Assembly: GCF_030268205.1 (NCBI RefSeq)
Contig: NZ_BSQF01000004.1
Coordinates: 62,001 to 126,000, forward strand
Direction of reading: 5' to 3'
Length of the DNA stretch: 64,000 bases
Source: Allomuricauda sp. NBRC 101325
GTDB taxonomy: Bacteria; Bacteroidota; Bacteroidia; Flavobacteriales; Flavobacteriaceae
Positions 55,646 to 63,414 of the stretch are shown here, in pieces. The translations under genes were made by a program, and so were the position numbers. Every line of letters starts with the position of its first letter. Within the stretch, counting starts at the first letter, position 1. Below the pieces are notes generated by a model. That model saw only the letters and a list, made by a program, of their open reading frames with translations. It made no database searches and had not been told where the DNA came from.

Positions 55646-56257
55646 TTATTGTTTTTTAGTGTTTTTCCATCCTAAAAAGCCTGCGGTCAATGTGAGCATC
55701 ATTCCTAAGAACATCAACCAGGCCCCAATAGATGGCAATGATGTTACATCAAAGTTCAACATTTTTACATGTCCCAATAATGGTGGTTTGTAGGTCATGG
55801 GAGTTCCATCGGGGTTGGTCAATTTCATAATGGCGTTGAGATCTAAGTTGGTACCGTAATCCACCAACCATTCGTTGAAATCGTACATGCCTAAAACACC
55901 CAAAATGGACATCAATGTAAACCAACCGATAAACCATTTATAACTTACTTTGCCAAAGTATCCCAAAAGACCTATTAATACGCCAATGGCTACCATGATT
56001 CCTATAATTTGCGGAAAGGTGCCGAACTCCCACATGTCCTCAGGTTTGGGCAATGTTTGCATTCCGATATAATGGTTTAGGCCATCAATATTCTGAATAT
56101 CAAATTCATTGGCACCTTGCAGCCCACTTATATGAATATTTAAACCCAAAGGGTCTGGATATTGCGGTGCGCCCAACATAATATTCCAAAGTGGGAAAAC
56201 ATATAATCCCAACAAGAAGAGCGGGCCAATAATCATTAGTAAACTAGCCTTTTTCAT
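55646..56257 (-). CDS. Nos-locus membrane protein of unknown function
   Basis: A 203-residue protein with about four transmembrane helices (ASLLMIIGPLFLLGLYVFPL; IIGIMVAIGVLIGLLGYFG; FIGWFTLMSILGVLGMY; AWLMFLGMMLTLTAGFLGW) and a periplasmic loop between the first two. I know this gene type from other Bacteroidota nos clusters, always between nosZ and nosL, where it may carry electrons or copper for NosZ. No cofactor motif is visible. Confidence 0.7.
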   Translation of the reverse strand: MKKASLLMIIGPLFLLGLYVFPLWNIMLGAPQYPDPLGLNIHISGLQGANEFDIQNIDGLNHYIGMQTLPKPEDMWEFGTFPQIIGIMVAIGVLIGLLGYFGKVSYKWFIGWFTLMSILGVLGMYDFNEWLVDYGTNLDLNAIMKLTNPDGTPMTYKPPLLGHVKMLNFDVTSLPSIGAWLMFLGMMLTLTAGFLGWKNTKKQ

Positions 56258-56323
56258 TTCTTTTGATTTTAGAGTTACAAACTGAGTGTGGTTTTTTGGT
56301 CAATGGTTGTTTTTTCAATTTGT

Positions 56324-56359
56324 AAAAAAGCGGGCAGGTCTTGGACACAGCCCGCTTTT
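56324..56359 (-). terminator. Rho-independent terminator after nosZ
   Basis: On the minus strand AAAAGCGGGC (56359-56350) pairs with GCCCGCTTTT (from 56335), followed by a run of T. It lies about 24 bases after the nosZ stop, so downstream genes may need their own promoter or read-through. Confidence 0.8.
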
Positions 56360-56382
56360 GTTCCTTGGTGCATCAATCCGAA

Positions 56383-58335
56383 TTATTCACCAAGTGACCA
56401 TTTCAATGCTATATTTGAATTGGCGGGGGAAACCCTAACATACCCTTGCATTTCTTGGTGCAATGCCGAACAAAAATCGGTACAATAGAATGGCCATACC
56501 CCAACTTGCTTAGGTTCCCAAACAGAGGTTTTGGTTTGACCGGGCATTACAAGAAGCTCTGAAGTGTTCTGGCCAATTATGGCAAAACCGTGCGGTACAT
56601 CGAAATCCTGTTCGTGGTTGGTAATGTGAAAGTATACCTTGTCACCTACTTTGATTCCCTCAATGTTGTCCGGGGTAAAGTGACTTCTAATGGTGGACAT
56701 ATAAATATGGACCTCGTTTCCTTCTCTAACTACTTTGGCATCTGTTGGAGTTTTTACGGCATTAGGATGCTCGTTTTCATCCAATCTGTATATTTTCTGA
56801 GACTTAGGTGCCAAAATATCAGCGGGTATTCCAGCTGCATAATGGGGTTCACCATGGGTAGGGAAATCATAGATCAGTTCCATTTTATCTCCTGAGATAT
56901 CATAAATCTGTGCAGAGTGTTCCATTTCAGGGCCAGTAGGAAGATACCTGTCCTTGGTAATCTTGTTCATGGCCACTACATATTTACCAAAAGGTTTTCT
57001 GGAGTTACCTCCTGGAATCATCAAGTGACCTACGGAGTAGTAAGTTGGTTTTCTGTCTATGACCTCCCATGTACCCAACTTCCATTTCACCACTTCAGAT
57101 GAGATAAAGAATGTTGTATAGGCATTTCCTTGTCCATCAAATTCGGTATGCAATGGGCCGAGCCCTCCACTTTTTACCTGTCCGGCCAAAACATCCTCAA
57201 AATTAAGGATTGGAATTCCATAGGCTTCCCCATCAAATTTTTCACCCTCAATGGCTGCTATCATTTTGTCGAAGGAGTGTACCGTCAAGTCGGCGGAGAG
57301 TTTACCATTTCCAATGATGTATTGCCCCGTTGGGTCTACATCACATCCGTGAGGGGATTTTGGTGTTGGTAGAAAATATACTGCCCCCGGAACTTTTAAC
57401 GGATCCACAGTCAATACCTCCTTGTTCATGGTAGTTGTGGCCGTATGCGTGCCTTCATCATATACATTGTGTGCATAATTGGCTGGCATTTTTGTGCCTC
57501 CGCCATTGTTAACGTATTCTTCAATTTTCTTCCAATTGACAGCGGCAATAAAGTCCTTGTCGTTTTGCGAAGCATTGACTTCTTGAAGGGTGTGGGCCTC
57601 TTCTGTATTGTAGGTGGTAAAAAAGAACCAACCATGGGATTTACCTCTACCGGGATGCGATAGATCATAGTTGAATCCGGGCATCAACAATTGGAATTTT
57701 AAATCCATATGCCCATGCTCTGGGTCTACGCTAATAAAGGATAGGGACCCTTTAAAGTTGCTCTTATATTCATTTATGGGCATGTCCCTTTGTGGAATTG
57801 GAACAGAGAAACGGGTACCAGCCACTACATATTCCGTGTTTTCCGTAATAAAGGATGAACTGTGGTTACCTGCACTATTGGGTACCTCTATGATTTCTTC
57901 AGTTTCAAAAGTGCTTAAATTGATACGAGCAATTCTTGGTGTATTGTTACCGTTTATGAATATCCAACGACCGTCCAATTCTCCATTGGTCTGGGATATG
58001 TCTGGGTGGTGGGCATCGTCCCACGGCACAAACCCATGGGATGTATTGAGCATAGGTTTGGTTTCTTCTGAATAACCATAACCTGAAGTTGGGAATTGAG
58101 AGAATACAGGAATCTCCTTGAACATTCTACCAGAAGGTAATCCGTATACGGTTAGGTTTCCGCTGTATCCCCCGGACAAAAAAGCGTAAAATTCATCTTG
58201 TTCCCCTGGGGCTACATAAACCTTTTCGGCGGCACTGGACGACAGGGCCCCGTTAGAGCTTTGATTCTGTTCACCACAGGAAACCAACATTAAGAAGGCA
58301 CCAACGGTCGCTAGTAAATGGTTGTTAATTTTCAT
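56383..58335 (-). CDS. nosZ: Nitrous-oxide reductase, clade II (Sec-dependent lipoprotein)
   Basis: A 650-residue periplasmic reductase of N2O to N2. A lipoprotein signal (FLMLVSC) replaces the twin-arginine signal of clade I enzymes. The beta-propeller holds many His ligands for CuZ (DDAHHPDIS, KSHGWFFFTTYN, KSPHGCDVDPTG, LGPLHTEFD, GEPHYA), and the C-terminal cupredoxin has the CuA motif YCTDFCSALHQEM (near 614-626). No nosR is present, as is usual in clade II. It is preceded by cytochrome c and fasciclin genes. Confidence 0.95.
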   Translation of the reverse strand: MKINNHLLATVGAFLMLVSCGEQNQSSNGALSSSAAEKVYVAPGEQDEFYAFLSGGYSGNLTVYGLPSGRMFKEIPVFSQFPTSGYGYSEETKPMLNTSHGFVPWDDAHHPDISQTNGELDGRWIFINGNNTPRIARINLSTFETEEIIEVPNSAGNHSSSFITENTEYVVAGTRFSVPIPQRDMPINEYKSNFKGSLSFISVDPEHGHMDLKFQLLMPGFNYDLSHPGRGKSHGWFFFTTYNTEEAHTLQEVNASQNDKDFIAAVNWKKIEEYVNNGGGTKMPANYAHNVYDEGTHTATTTMNKEVLTVDPLKVPGAVYFLPTPKSPHGCDVDPTGQYIIGNGKLSADLTVHSFDKMIAAIEGEKFDGEAYGIPILNFEDVLAGQVKSGGLGPLHTEFDGQGNAYTTFFISSEVVKWKLGTWEVIDRKPTYYSVGHLMIPGGNSRKPFGKYVVAMNKITKDRYLPTGPEMEHSAQIYDISGDKMELIYDFPTHGEPHYAAGIPADILAPKSQKIYRLDENEHPNAVKTPTDAKVVREGNEVHIYMSTIRSHFTPDNIEGIKVGDKVYFHITNHEQDFDVPHGFAIIGQNTSELLVMPGQTKTSVWEPKQVGVWPFYCTDFCSALHQEMQGYVRVSPANSNIALKWSLGE

Positions 58336-58368
58336 TGTGTTAGGATTTATCTGTTTTTTTAGTTGTAT

Positions 58369-58950
58369 TTATTGAGTAGGAGTTAAGATTACTTTGTCCA
58401 CCACGTGAACAATACCATTTCCGGCCGAGATGCTGCCGATAATTTTGGCACCACCGACAAAGACATCATCGCCCTGGACTTCAACAGGGACATCTTGGTT
58501 GTTGGCCTGCCCCAATTTTTTAAAATTCTTCAAAAAGTCCTTTGAGTAGTTACCAGGAGTTACGTGATACTTGAGAATATCGGACAAAGCATCTTTGTTT
58601 TCTGGTTTTAAAAGGTCGGTCAGGGTTTCCTCGGGAAGCGCATCAAAAGCCGCATTTGTTGGTGCGAAAACCATTAGAGGTCCTGCGTTGACCAAAACAT
58701 TTTCCAATTGTGCAGCTTGTACAGCGGCAACCAGTGTAGTGTGGTCTTCGGATTTCAAAGCTATCTGTAAAACGTTGGGTGTGGACCCATCATCTTTGAT
58801 AAAGGCTTGGCCTTTGGTGTATTCTGAGGTAATAGTGGATTCACTTTGACCTAAGTCCTTCGTTTCGTTTTGAGGCCCATTTTTACAGCTACTAAATATT
58901 GTCAGTAGTGAAAATAGCCCCATCATACTTAATTTAATGGTTGATTTCAT
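58369..58950 (-). CDS. Fasciclin-domain lipoprotein in the nos operon
   Basis: A 193-residue lipoprotein (IFSSC lipobox) with one fasciclin (FAS1) domain: TTLVAAVQAAQLENVLVNAG, VFAPTNAAFDALPEETL, and IVHVVDKVILT. FAS1 domains mediate binding to proteins or the envelope. It lies between the cytochrome c gene and nosZ with five and 33 bases of spacing. It may dock the reductase or cytochrome at the membrane; this is inferred from position only. Confidence 0.82.
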   Translation of the reverse strand: MKSTIKLSMMGLFSLLTIFSSCKNGPQNETKDLGQSESTITSEYTKGQAFIKDDGSTPNVLQIALKSEDHTTLVAAVQAAQLENVLVNAGPLMVFAPTNAAFDALPEETLTDLLKPENKDALSDILKYHVTPGNYSKDFLKNFKKLGQANNQDVPVEVQGDDVFVGGAKIIGSISAGNGIVHVVDKVILTPTQ

Positions 58951-58955
58951 AGGGT

Positions 58956-59468
58956 TTATTTTAAGGTTCTAAAGTATTCAACAATGGCTCTGGCCTGTTC
59001 TTCGGTAAGTCCTTGGTTAGACATGGGTGATCCATTGAATTCTTGAAGCAAGTCTTTGGCCAAAGGGTCTTGTTGTACCATTTCCTGAGGATTTAAAATC
59101 ATGTTCATTACCCATTCGGGGGTTCTTCTGTCGAGTACACCGTTCGGGGCAGGCCCTATAAATTTTTTATCAACCCTGTGACAGGCCAAACACATTTGCT
59201 CATAAACTTCTTTACCCTTTGCCGCCATGGCTTCGTCAATTTCGGCAGGAATTTCTATGGACTTTATTGGGCCGACGCCTTTTGTGGTCAAATCAACACG
59301 TTCAGAGGCCTTTACTTCACTGGTGGTATTGGTTGCAACGGGCTGTTCGGTTTCGGCTTTTTTTCGTTGTACGCTAAAACCATCCTCTTTTGTTTCCTTG
59401 TCTTTTCCTCCACAGCTTATCATGATAAGGGAAAAGAGCAGTATTGTTCCTTTTAGTATTGTTTTCAT
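58956..59468 (-). CDS. Cytochrome c lipoprotein of the nos operon
   Basis: A 170-residue lipoprotein; the ATG at 59468 gives the signal MKTILKGTILLFSLIMISCG, whereas the frame is open back to 59516. One haem-c site (CLACH) and a distal Met (GSPMSNQGLTEEQA) are present. It is the first gene of the nos operon and probably the electron donor to NosZ. Confidence 0.88.
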   Translation of the reverse strand: MKTILKGTILLFSLIMISCGGKDKETKEDGFSVQRKKAETEQPVATNTTSEVKASERVDLTTKGVGPIKSIEIPAEIDEAMAAKGKEVYEQMCLACHRVDKKFIGPAPNGVLDRRTPEWVMNMILNPQEMVQQDPLAKDLLQEFNGSPMSNQGLTEEQARAIVEYFRTLK

Positions 59469-59493
59469 AGGATTAAACTTTAGAATTTCCAAC

Positions 59494-59501
59494 CAAAAGT
59501 A
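59494..59501 (-). promoter_or_regulatory. -7 box of the nos operon
   Basis: TACTTTTG on the minus strand matches the TAnnTTTG consensus and lies 25 bases before the cytochrome c start codon. Confidence 0.55.
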
Positions 59502-59523
59502 TATAGGGTTAATCACCTATAAC

Positions 59524-59537
59524 ATGATATAAATCAT
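59524..59537. promoter_or_regulatory. FNR/CRP-like activator site of the nos promoter
   Basis: ATGAT-ATAA-ATCAT is a perfect 5-4-5 palindrome that resembles the FNR consensus TTGAT-N4-ATCAA. Its centre is about 42 bases upstream of the transcription start expected from the -7 box at 59494, the classical class II activation position. Confidence 0.55.
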
Positions 59538-59539
59538 AA

Positions 59540-59559
59540 AAAGGATAAAAATATCTTTT
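59540..59559. promoter_or_regulatory. Rrf2-type operator between the nos operon and the second Rrf2 gene
   Basis: AAAGGATA-AAAA-TATCTTTT, an 8-4-8 palindrome with one mismatch. It matches the site at 50763 ahead of the other Rrf2 gene. It lies in the promoter of the rightward Rrf2 gene and upstream of the nos promoter. Confidence 0.6.
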
Positions 59560-59583
59560 AATCTTTGTTGTACATTTTATGAT

Positions 59584-60015
59584 ATGCTTTCCAATTCTTC
59601 CAAATATGCCATCAAAGGGGTGCTTTATCTAGCATTGAACTCCAATGCTGACCATAAGGTCTTGGTGAGGGATATTTATGATACGATTCATGTACCAGAG
59701 GCTTATTTGGCCAAGCTATTACAAGAACTCTCACGACATGGTATTATCTCTTCAACTAGAGGACCAAAAGGAGGATTTTATTTGAGTGATGAAGATAGAA
59801 AGCACACCTTACTGGAAATTGTAAAGGTTATAGATGGAGAGCATCGTTTGAATTCATGCGTTATGGGTATCCGTAACTGTGATATGGACAATCCTTGTGT
59901 TCTTCATAAACTTGTAGGAGGCAATAAGTCTAAGTTCATCAATGTACTTGAAAGCACAACGATTTTGGATTTAGTTGATGGTAAGAAAGGGGTTGAGGAG
60001 TTCTTTCCTCTATAA
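59584..60015 (+). CDS. Rrf2-family Fe-S regulator, second copy
   Basis: A 143-residue winged-helix regulator (YAIKGVLYLALNSNADHKVL; EAYLAKLLQELSRHGIISST). Its cysteines CVMGIRNCDMDNPC have the same C-x6-C-x5-C spacing as the Rrf2 protein at 50286. It is divergent from the nos operon and shares the intergenic region with its FNR-like and Rrf2-type sites. It is likely an NO or redox sensor that represses or activates nos transcription. Confidence 0.87.
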   Translation: MLSNSSKYAIKGVLYLALNSNADHKVLVRDIYDTIHVPEAYLAKLLQELSRHGIISSTRGPKGGFYLSDEDRKHTLLEIVKVIDGEHRLNSCVMGIRNCDMDNPCVLHKLVGGNKSKFINVLESTTILDLVDGKKGVEEFFPL

Positions 60016-60037
60016 ATATATTGGTTATCATTGAATC

Positions 60038-61115
60038 TTACTTGTTCGTCATATCAAGAAGTTCCTTGAGGTAAACACCCCATATTTCTGGATTGGAATG
60101 TGTGCCATGTCCTGTAGTTTTATCGGTAATCGGTAATAAAACATATCTACCATTTTTCACTTTTGACATTTCACTTTCCATGATTCCAAGCTCTGGTGGA
60201 TTGATTTCATCATCGGCAGAATTTATCGCAATTAATGGAGCCTTGATATTAGCAAGATTTGGTGCTGGATTATAATTTCTTGAAGAATCAAATTGGTAGA
60301 TAAGATCGTTGGCATCATACCTGTTGACCAATCGCTGGTTCAGATTCAACAATAGAGAATCGGCAGCTTGCCTGTTTGGCGCCAAATTCTGCCAATGGCT
60401 ATTACCATCTATCATCAATAATATAGCTGCTACCGCTCCAGTCAATCCTGTTTGAGGTTGTTTTTCATATTCACCATGATTCCATTGAGGGTCTGATTTT
60501 ATGCAGTTGATTATCGCTTTTCTGAACATTCGGTTTCTTCCTCCAATTTCCACTGGAGCACTTGCCAGGGGAAACAGCGCATCCATAAAATCAGGATAAG
60601 TATATCCCCACATCCAGGTATGCATTCCTCCCATGGAGGTGCCCATCACCAACCGAAGATGGTTTACTCCCAAATGTTCGGTTAACAGCTGATGATTTGC
60701 CTTTACCATATCTTGGTAAGTATATTTGGGGAATTTCATTCGCATACCGTCACTAGGTTTGCTGGACTTGCCATGTCCAATGGCATCGGGCAGTATGATA
60801 TAATACTTTGAGGCATCCAAAAGCTGTCCTGGCTTGAATAGGTTTCCAGCAAATTGTTCTATTAACAGTGAATGGCCACTTCCCGTAGTACCATGCCCTA
60901 TAAGGACAGCATTGGTAACTTGTCCATTTTTATCCTTTACTGGTTTTCCAAGCGTGGAATAATGTATGTTCAGTTGCGAAAGTGAAGTACCCTCTTCAAA
61001 AACGAAATCCTTGATTATAAAGTCCCCTTCTACAATATCAGAAAATCCAGATTGGCCAAAGCAGCAAATTCCAATCCAGAAATATGGTGTGTATTGTTAT
61101 AAACTTCTTTGTCAT
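60038..61115 (-). pseudogene. MetX-like alpha/beta-hydrolase with frameshifted signal peptide
   Basis: The main frame (60038 to about 61090) encodes a homoserine-acetyltransferase-like hydrolase: GHGTTGSGHS, nucleophile in MGTSMGGMHTWMW, acid in INSADDEINP and His in GHGTHSNPE. No ATG exists in this frame before the domain. A start with a signal-like opening (MTKKFITIHTIF) lies at 61115 in another frame, and the rest of the hydrophobic stretch (YFWIGICCFGQSG) is in the main frame, so an indel of one or two bases near 61075-61095 separates them. Either the gene is inactivated or there is a sequencing error. Confidence 0.65.
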
Positions 61116-61247
61116 AGTTAAGCTTTAAAGGTTATCGATTAATACATGTTTTAATCATTACTTTGGATAGCAAACGATTGGTTTATCGCTGATTTGAACT
61201 TTTGATAAAACGAATACTACAAAACGGTAATCTGACTAGGTTGTTCC

Positions 61248-62000
61248 TTAATTTTCCAATTCAATTTCAATCTCAGCAGACAAATCGTTACGACTCTTGA
61301 TAAAACGTGAAATCATTTTTCTTCTCAGTTTGTTAGTGTTTGTAAAGTATTTTGCCTTTTTATAAAATGTAAGATAGATTGGAGAGTTGTAATCACTGAT
61401 CCAAGTGGTATCCAATTCTTTTGCATTTGAATTTCTTTCACCCTTTCTGTCTTGAAGTAGTTCGACAATAAACAATTCTTCATTGTTATGGGCTATATCT
61501 TGACCATTCTCATTGATCTCTTCAAAATCCTTCACATAATTATTTGCTTGGATAAAATGTGTCCGAATGGACTCCTGAAGTGTTTTGTTTTTAAGTGAGT
61601 AAAAGCTGCCATTGTTCAACATTTCATCATAGGTGATTTTGTTTACCATAAAAACTTCCCATCTGGTTGAAATGAGCGAATCGGCTTGAAGAAACTCCTC
61701 AACAGTAGCAACATCCTTCAAAATCCCCATCCCCTTTTTACATGCTTCTTCTTCCGCAGCGTACACAGAATCAAGCTGAAGCATCATTGAGATGTTTAAG
61801 TGAAGATCTTCTTTTAGATTCACCAATAAGTCCAGCTCCTTTTTATCATTGAGTCTTTCTTGGTTCCAATTATTGATTGCTAGGGCAATTAAGATACCGA
61901 TGACCACAAGTACAATTTCACCGATTGCATATTTAAGGTATTTTCCTGTGTTGCCTTCTGAAAGTAAGTTTTGGCGGATTTTCCGAAAGAACTTGATCAT
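61248..62000 (-). CDS. DUF6090-like membrane protein
   Basis: A 250-residue protein with one transmembrane helix near the N-terminus after a basic segment (FFRKIRQNLLSEGNTGKYLK, then YAIGEIVLVVIGILIALAIN NW split by NNWNQERLNDKKE). The remainder is a helical extracytoplasmic domain. This gene type is widespread and often multicopy in Flavobacteriia; the function is unknown. Confidence 0.78.
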   Translation of the reverse strand: MIKFFRKIRQNLLSEGNTGKYLKYAIGEIVLVVIGILIALAINNWNQERLNDKKELDLLVNLKEDLHLNISMMLQLDSVYAAEEEACKKGMGILKDVATVEEFLQADSLISTRWEVFMVNKITYDEMLNNGSFYSLKNKTLQESIRTHFIQANNYVKDFEEINENGQDIAHNNEELFIVELLQDRKGERNSNAKELDTTWISDYNSPIYLTFYKKAKYFTNTNKLRRKMISRFIKSRNDLSAEIEIELEN

Positions 62001-62089
62001 TGGAGGTTGGTTTCTCTAAAGATATGGTTTTTATGTGATTAGACTGAATGGTTGAACTATAGGAAAGTTTCAGTAAAGAGAATGCCAAT

Positions 62090-62105
62090 CGTTTTATTGA
62101 ACTTG
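62090..62105 (-). repeat. GTTCAATA-type motif at the 3' end of the 97-residue gene
   Basis: CAAGTTCAATAAAACG on the minus strand, a near match of AAAGTTCAAATAAACG. It includes the last codons and stop of the gene at 62094. Confidence 0.4.
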
Positions 62106-62387
62106 TATTATTTCATTCTTAATGTTTTCTGGAACATTTATCCAAACAGTTTCATTGGTTAGACTAAGCTCGCAGAAGCATTCTTCAAGGACAACTTTAA
62201 TTATGTGATTATACCAATCAACATATGTCCAATCCGTTGGTTTGGGAGAATAAAGAGTTTGGTTTTGAGTGTCCCAATGAACTTGTGTTGCAGTCCTATA
62301 TATCTGGGTAAACTTTTGCTCTTCTGGACTAACATTAAGACGGCCTAGTGCATCAATCTCTACTTTCTTTATTACATCTCTCTTCAA
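62094..62387 (-). CDS. Small soluble protein, cassette-like (97 residues)
   Basis: A 97-residue acidic protein (WTYVDWYNHIIKVVLEECFC, then ELSLTNETVWINVPENIKNE). No ATG is available; the TTG at 62387 is the likely start. It is bracketed by the recurring motif: AAAGTTCAAATAAACG ahead of it and a variant across its stop codon. The sequence style recalls small proteins carried on mobile gene cassettes, but I cannot name a family. Confidence 0.5.
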   Translation of the reverse strand: MKRDVIKKVEIDALGRLNVSPEEQKFTQIYRTATQVHWDTQNQTLYSPKPTDWTYVDWYNHIIKVVLEECFCELSLTNETVWINVPENIKNEIIQVQ

Positions 62388-62397
62388 CTTTTTGAAT

Positions 62398-62413
62398 CGT
62401 TTATTTGAACTTT
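62398..62413 (-). repeat. AAAGTTCAAATAAACG motif, copy 3
   Basis: The third identical 16-base copy, about 12.6 kb from the others, 10 bases before the TTG start of the 97-residue gene. Confidence 0.6.
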
Positions 62414-62514
62414 ATAAATCTAAAAAAATCCCGTTGCTCCTATAAAAACTGAGTGATGGATTGAACTTGGAATTTTAATTCATACCAACATCTTTAACGG
62501 ATTGCTTAATTCTG

Positions 62515-62739
62515 TTATTCTTCTTCCAATATTTTTTTCCTTCTTTCATATTCTTGTGTGGAAATCTCTCCGTTGGCATATCTTCTTTTAAGAACTTCGA
62601 GAGGCGATTCATTGCCTTGTTCGGAAAATCCCTTATTGTTGGATAGCCATAGCAAATACCATGCGGCAATGATGATTATCGGAATCCAAATGAGCCACAT
62701 CATGACCGAGCCCCAATTATGCCAGTTCCAATCGTGCAT
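62515..62739 (-). CDS. SHOCT-domain small membrane protein
   Basis: A 74-residue protein with one transmembrane helix (SVMMWLIWIPIIIIAAWYLL) and a C-terminal SHOCT motif (SPLEVLKRRYANGEISTQEY, then ERRKKILE). The N-terminus is rich in His and Trp (MHDWNWHNW), often seen in copper-linked proteins. It lies 50 bases from a Met/His-rich lipoprotein gene and is probably part of the same unit. Confidence 0.8.
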   Translation of the reverse strand: MHDWNWHNWGSVMMWLIWIPIIIIAAWYLLWLSNNKGFSEQGNESPLEVLKRRYANGEISTQEYERRKKILEEE

Positions 62740-62789
62740 TGTAATCGTGTTTTAGCGTAATTCTTCATGCTTTGGAATTTGGTGTGCGA

Positions 62790-63215
62790 TCAATTCATCC
62801 CGCCCTTTTGTTGCATCATGCTCATCATGTGCTGGTTTCCCATCATCATGTTTGTCATTCTGTTACCAAATGTGGAATCTTGCTCCATCATTTTGAGCAT
62901 GTTTCCCATCATCATATTGGAAATTGTACTGTCCTGCATCATCATGTTCATCATGGCTTGCCTGTTTCCCATCATTGAATGCATCATTTCCTGATTTCCC
63001 ATAATCATTTGCATGGCGTGATAATTGTCCATCATGTGTCCCATCATGTTCATCATCATTTGATGGTCATTGCTGATGTTTTCCATAATGGCATCCCGCA
63101 TCGTGGGATCCATCAAAACTTCGTCGACACTTTGTTTTTTTGCCTGAGAGCACCCCACTAGCATTAAAGTGAGTGCCATAATCTTTAGTGAATAAAATTT
63201 TAAGTCCATAATCAT
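62790..63215 (-). CDS. Met/His-rich lipoprotein, probable copper-binding
   Basis: A 141-residue lipoprotein (MLVGC lipobox; the ATG at 63209 is an alternative start). After a short conserved part (VLMDPTMRDAIMENISNDHQ) most of the protein consists of repeats of the type MMGNxxMMxMM with interspersed His. Such Met/His patterns bind Cu(I)/Cu(II) in the periplasm. The upstream region has a TTTGAT-N5-ATCAAA palindrome (63215-63231). It may store or buffer copper; nearby nos genes also need copper, but no direct link is shown. Confidence 0.72.
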   Translation of the reverse strand: MIMDLKFYSLKIMALTLMLVGCSQAKKQSVDEVLMDPTMRDAIMENISNDHQMMMNMMGHMMDNYHAMQMIMGNQEMMHSMMGNRQAMMNMMMQDSTISNMMMGNMLKMMEQDSTFGNRMTNMMMGNQHMMSMMQQKGGMN

Positions 63216-63340
63216 TTGATTTTATATCAAAATCTCAATCTTATTAAAGTTACTAATAATCAAAAGGTTGATGAAATTTTGAGTGCAATAAATCAATTCT
63301 TGAAATTGTCTGTTGGGCAATTTATTTGATCAAAAAATAA

Positions 63341-63368
63341 GGGCTGGAAATCAAATCGTTTCCAGCCC
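63341..63368 (-). terminator. Rho-independent terminator after the haloperoxidase-like gene
   Basis: GGGCTGGAAA (63341-63350) and TTTCCAGCCC (63359-63368) form a perfect 10-bp stem with an 8-base loop. On the minus strand it is followed by TTATTTTTT, so it ends the gene at 63415. Confidence 0.85.
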
Positions 63369-63414
63369 TTTAAAATTTTAAAATGTTTATTAGTCGTTAG
63401 CAACAACAAATCAT

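Noticed and set aside
61186..61212. A further GTTCAAAT-like motif near 61190
   Set aside because: Only the short core matches (ATTTGAACTTT), without the AAACG part, and it does not bound a small gene.
62772..62978. A His-rich frame on the + strand
   Set aside because: It is the antisense of the Met-rich lipoprotein gene; ATG/CAT repeats give His on one strand and Met on the other. The minus-strand frame has a signal peptide and lipobox.
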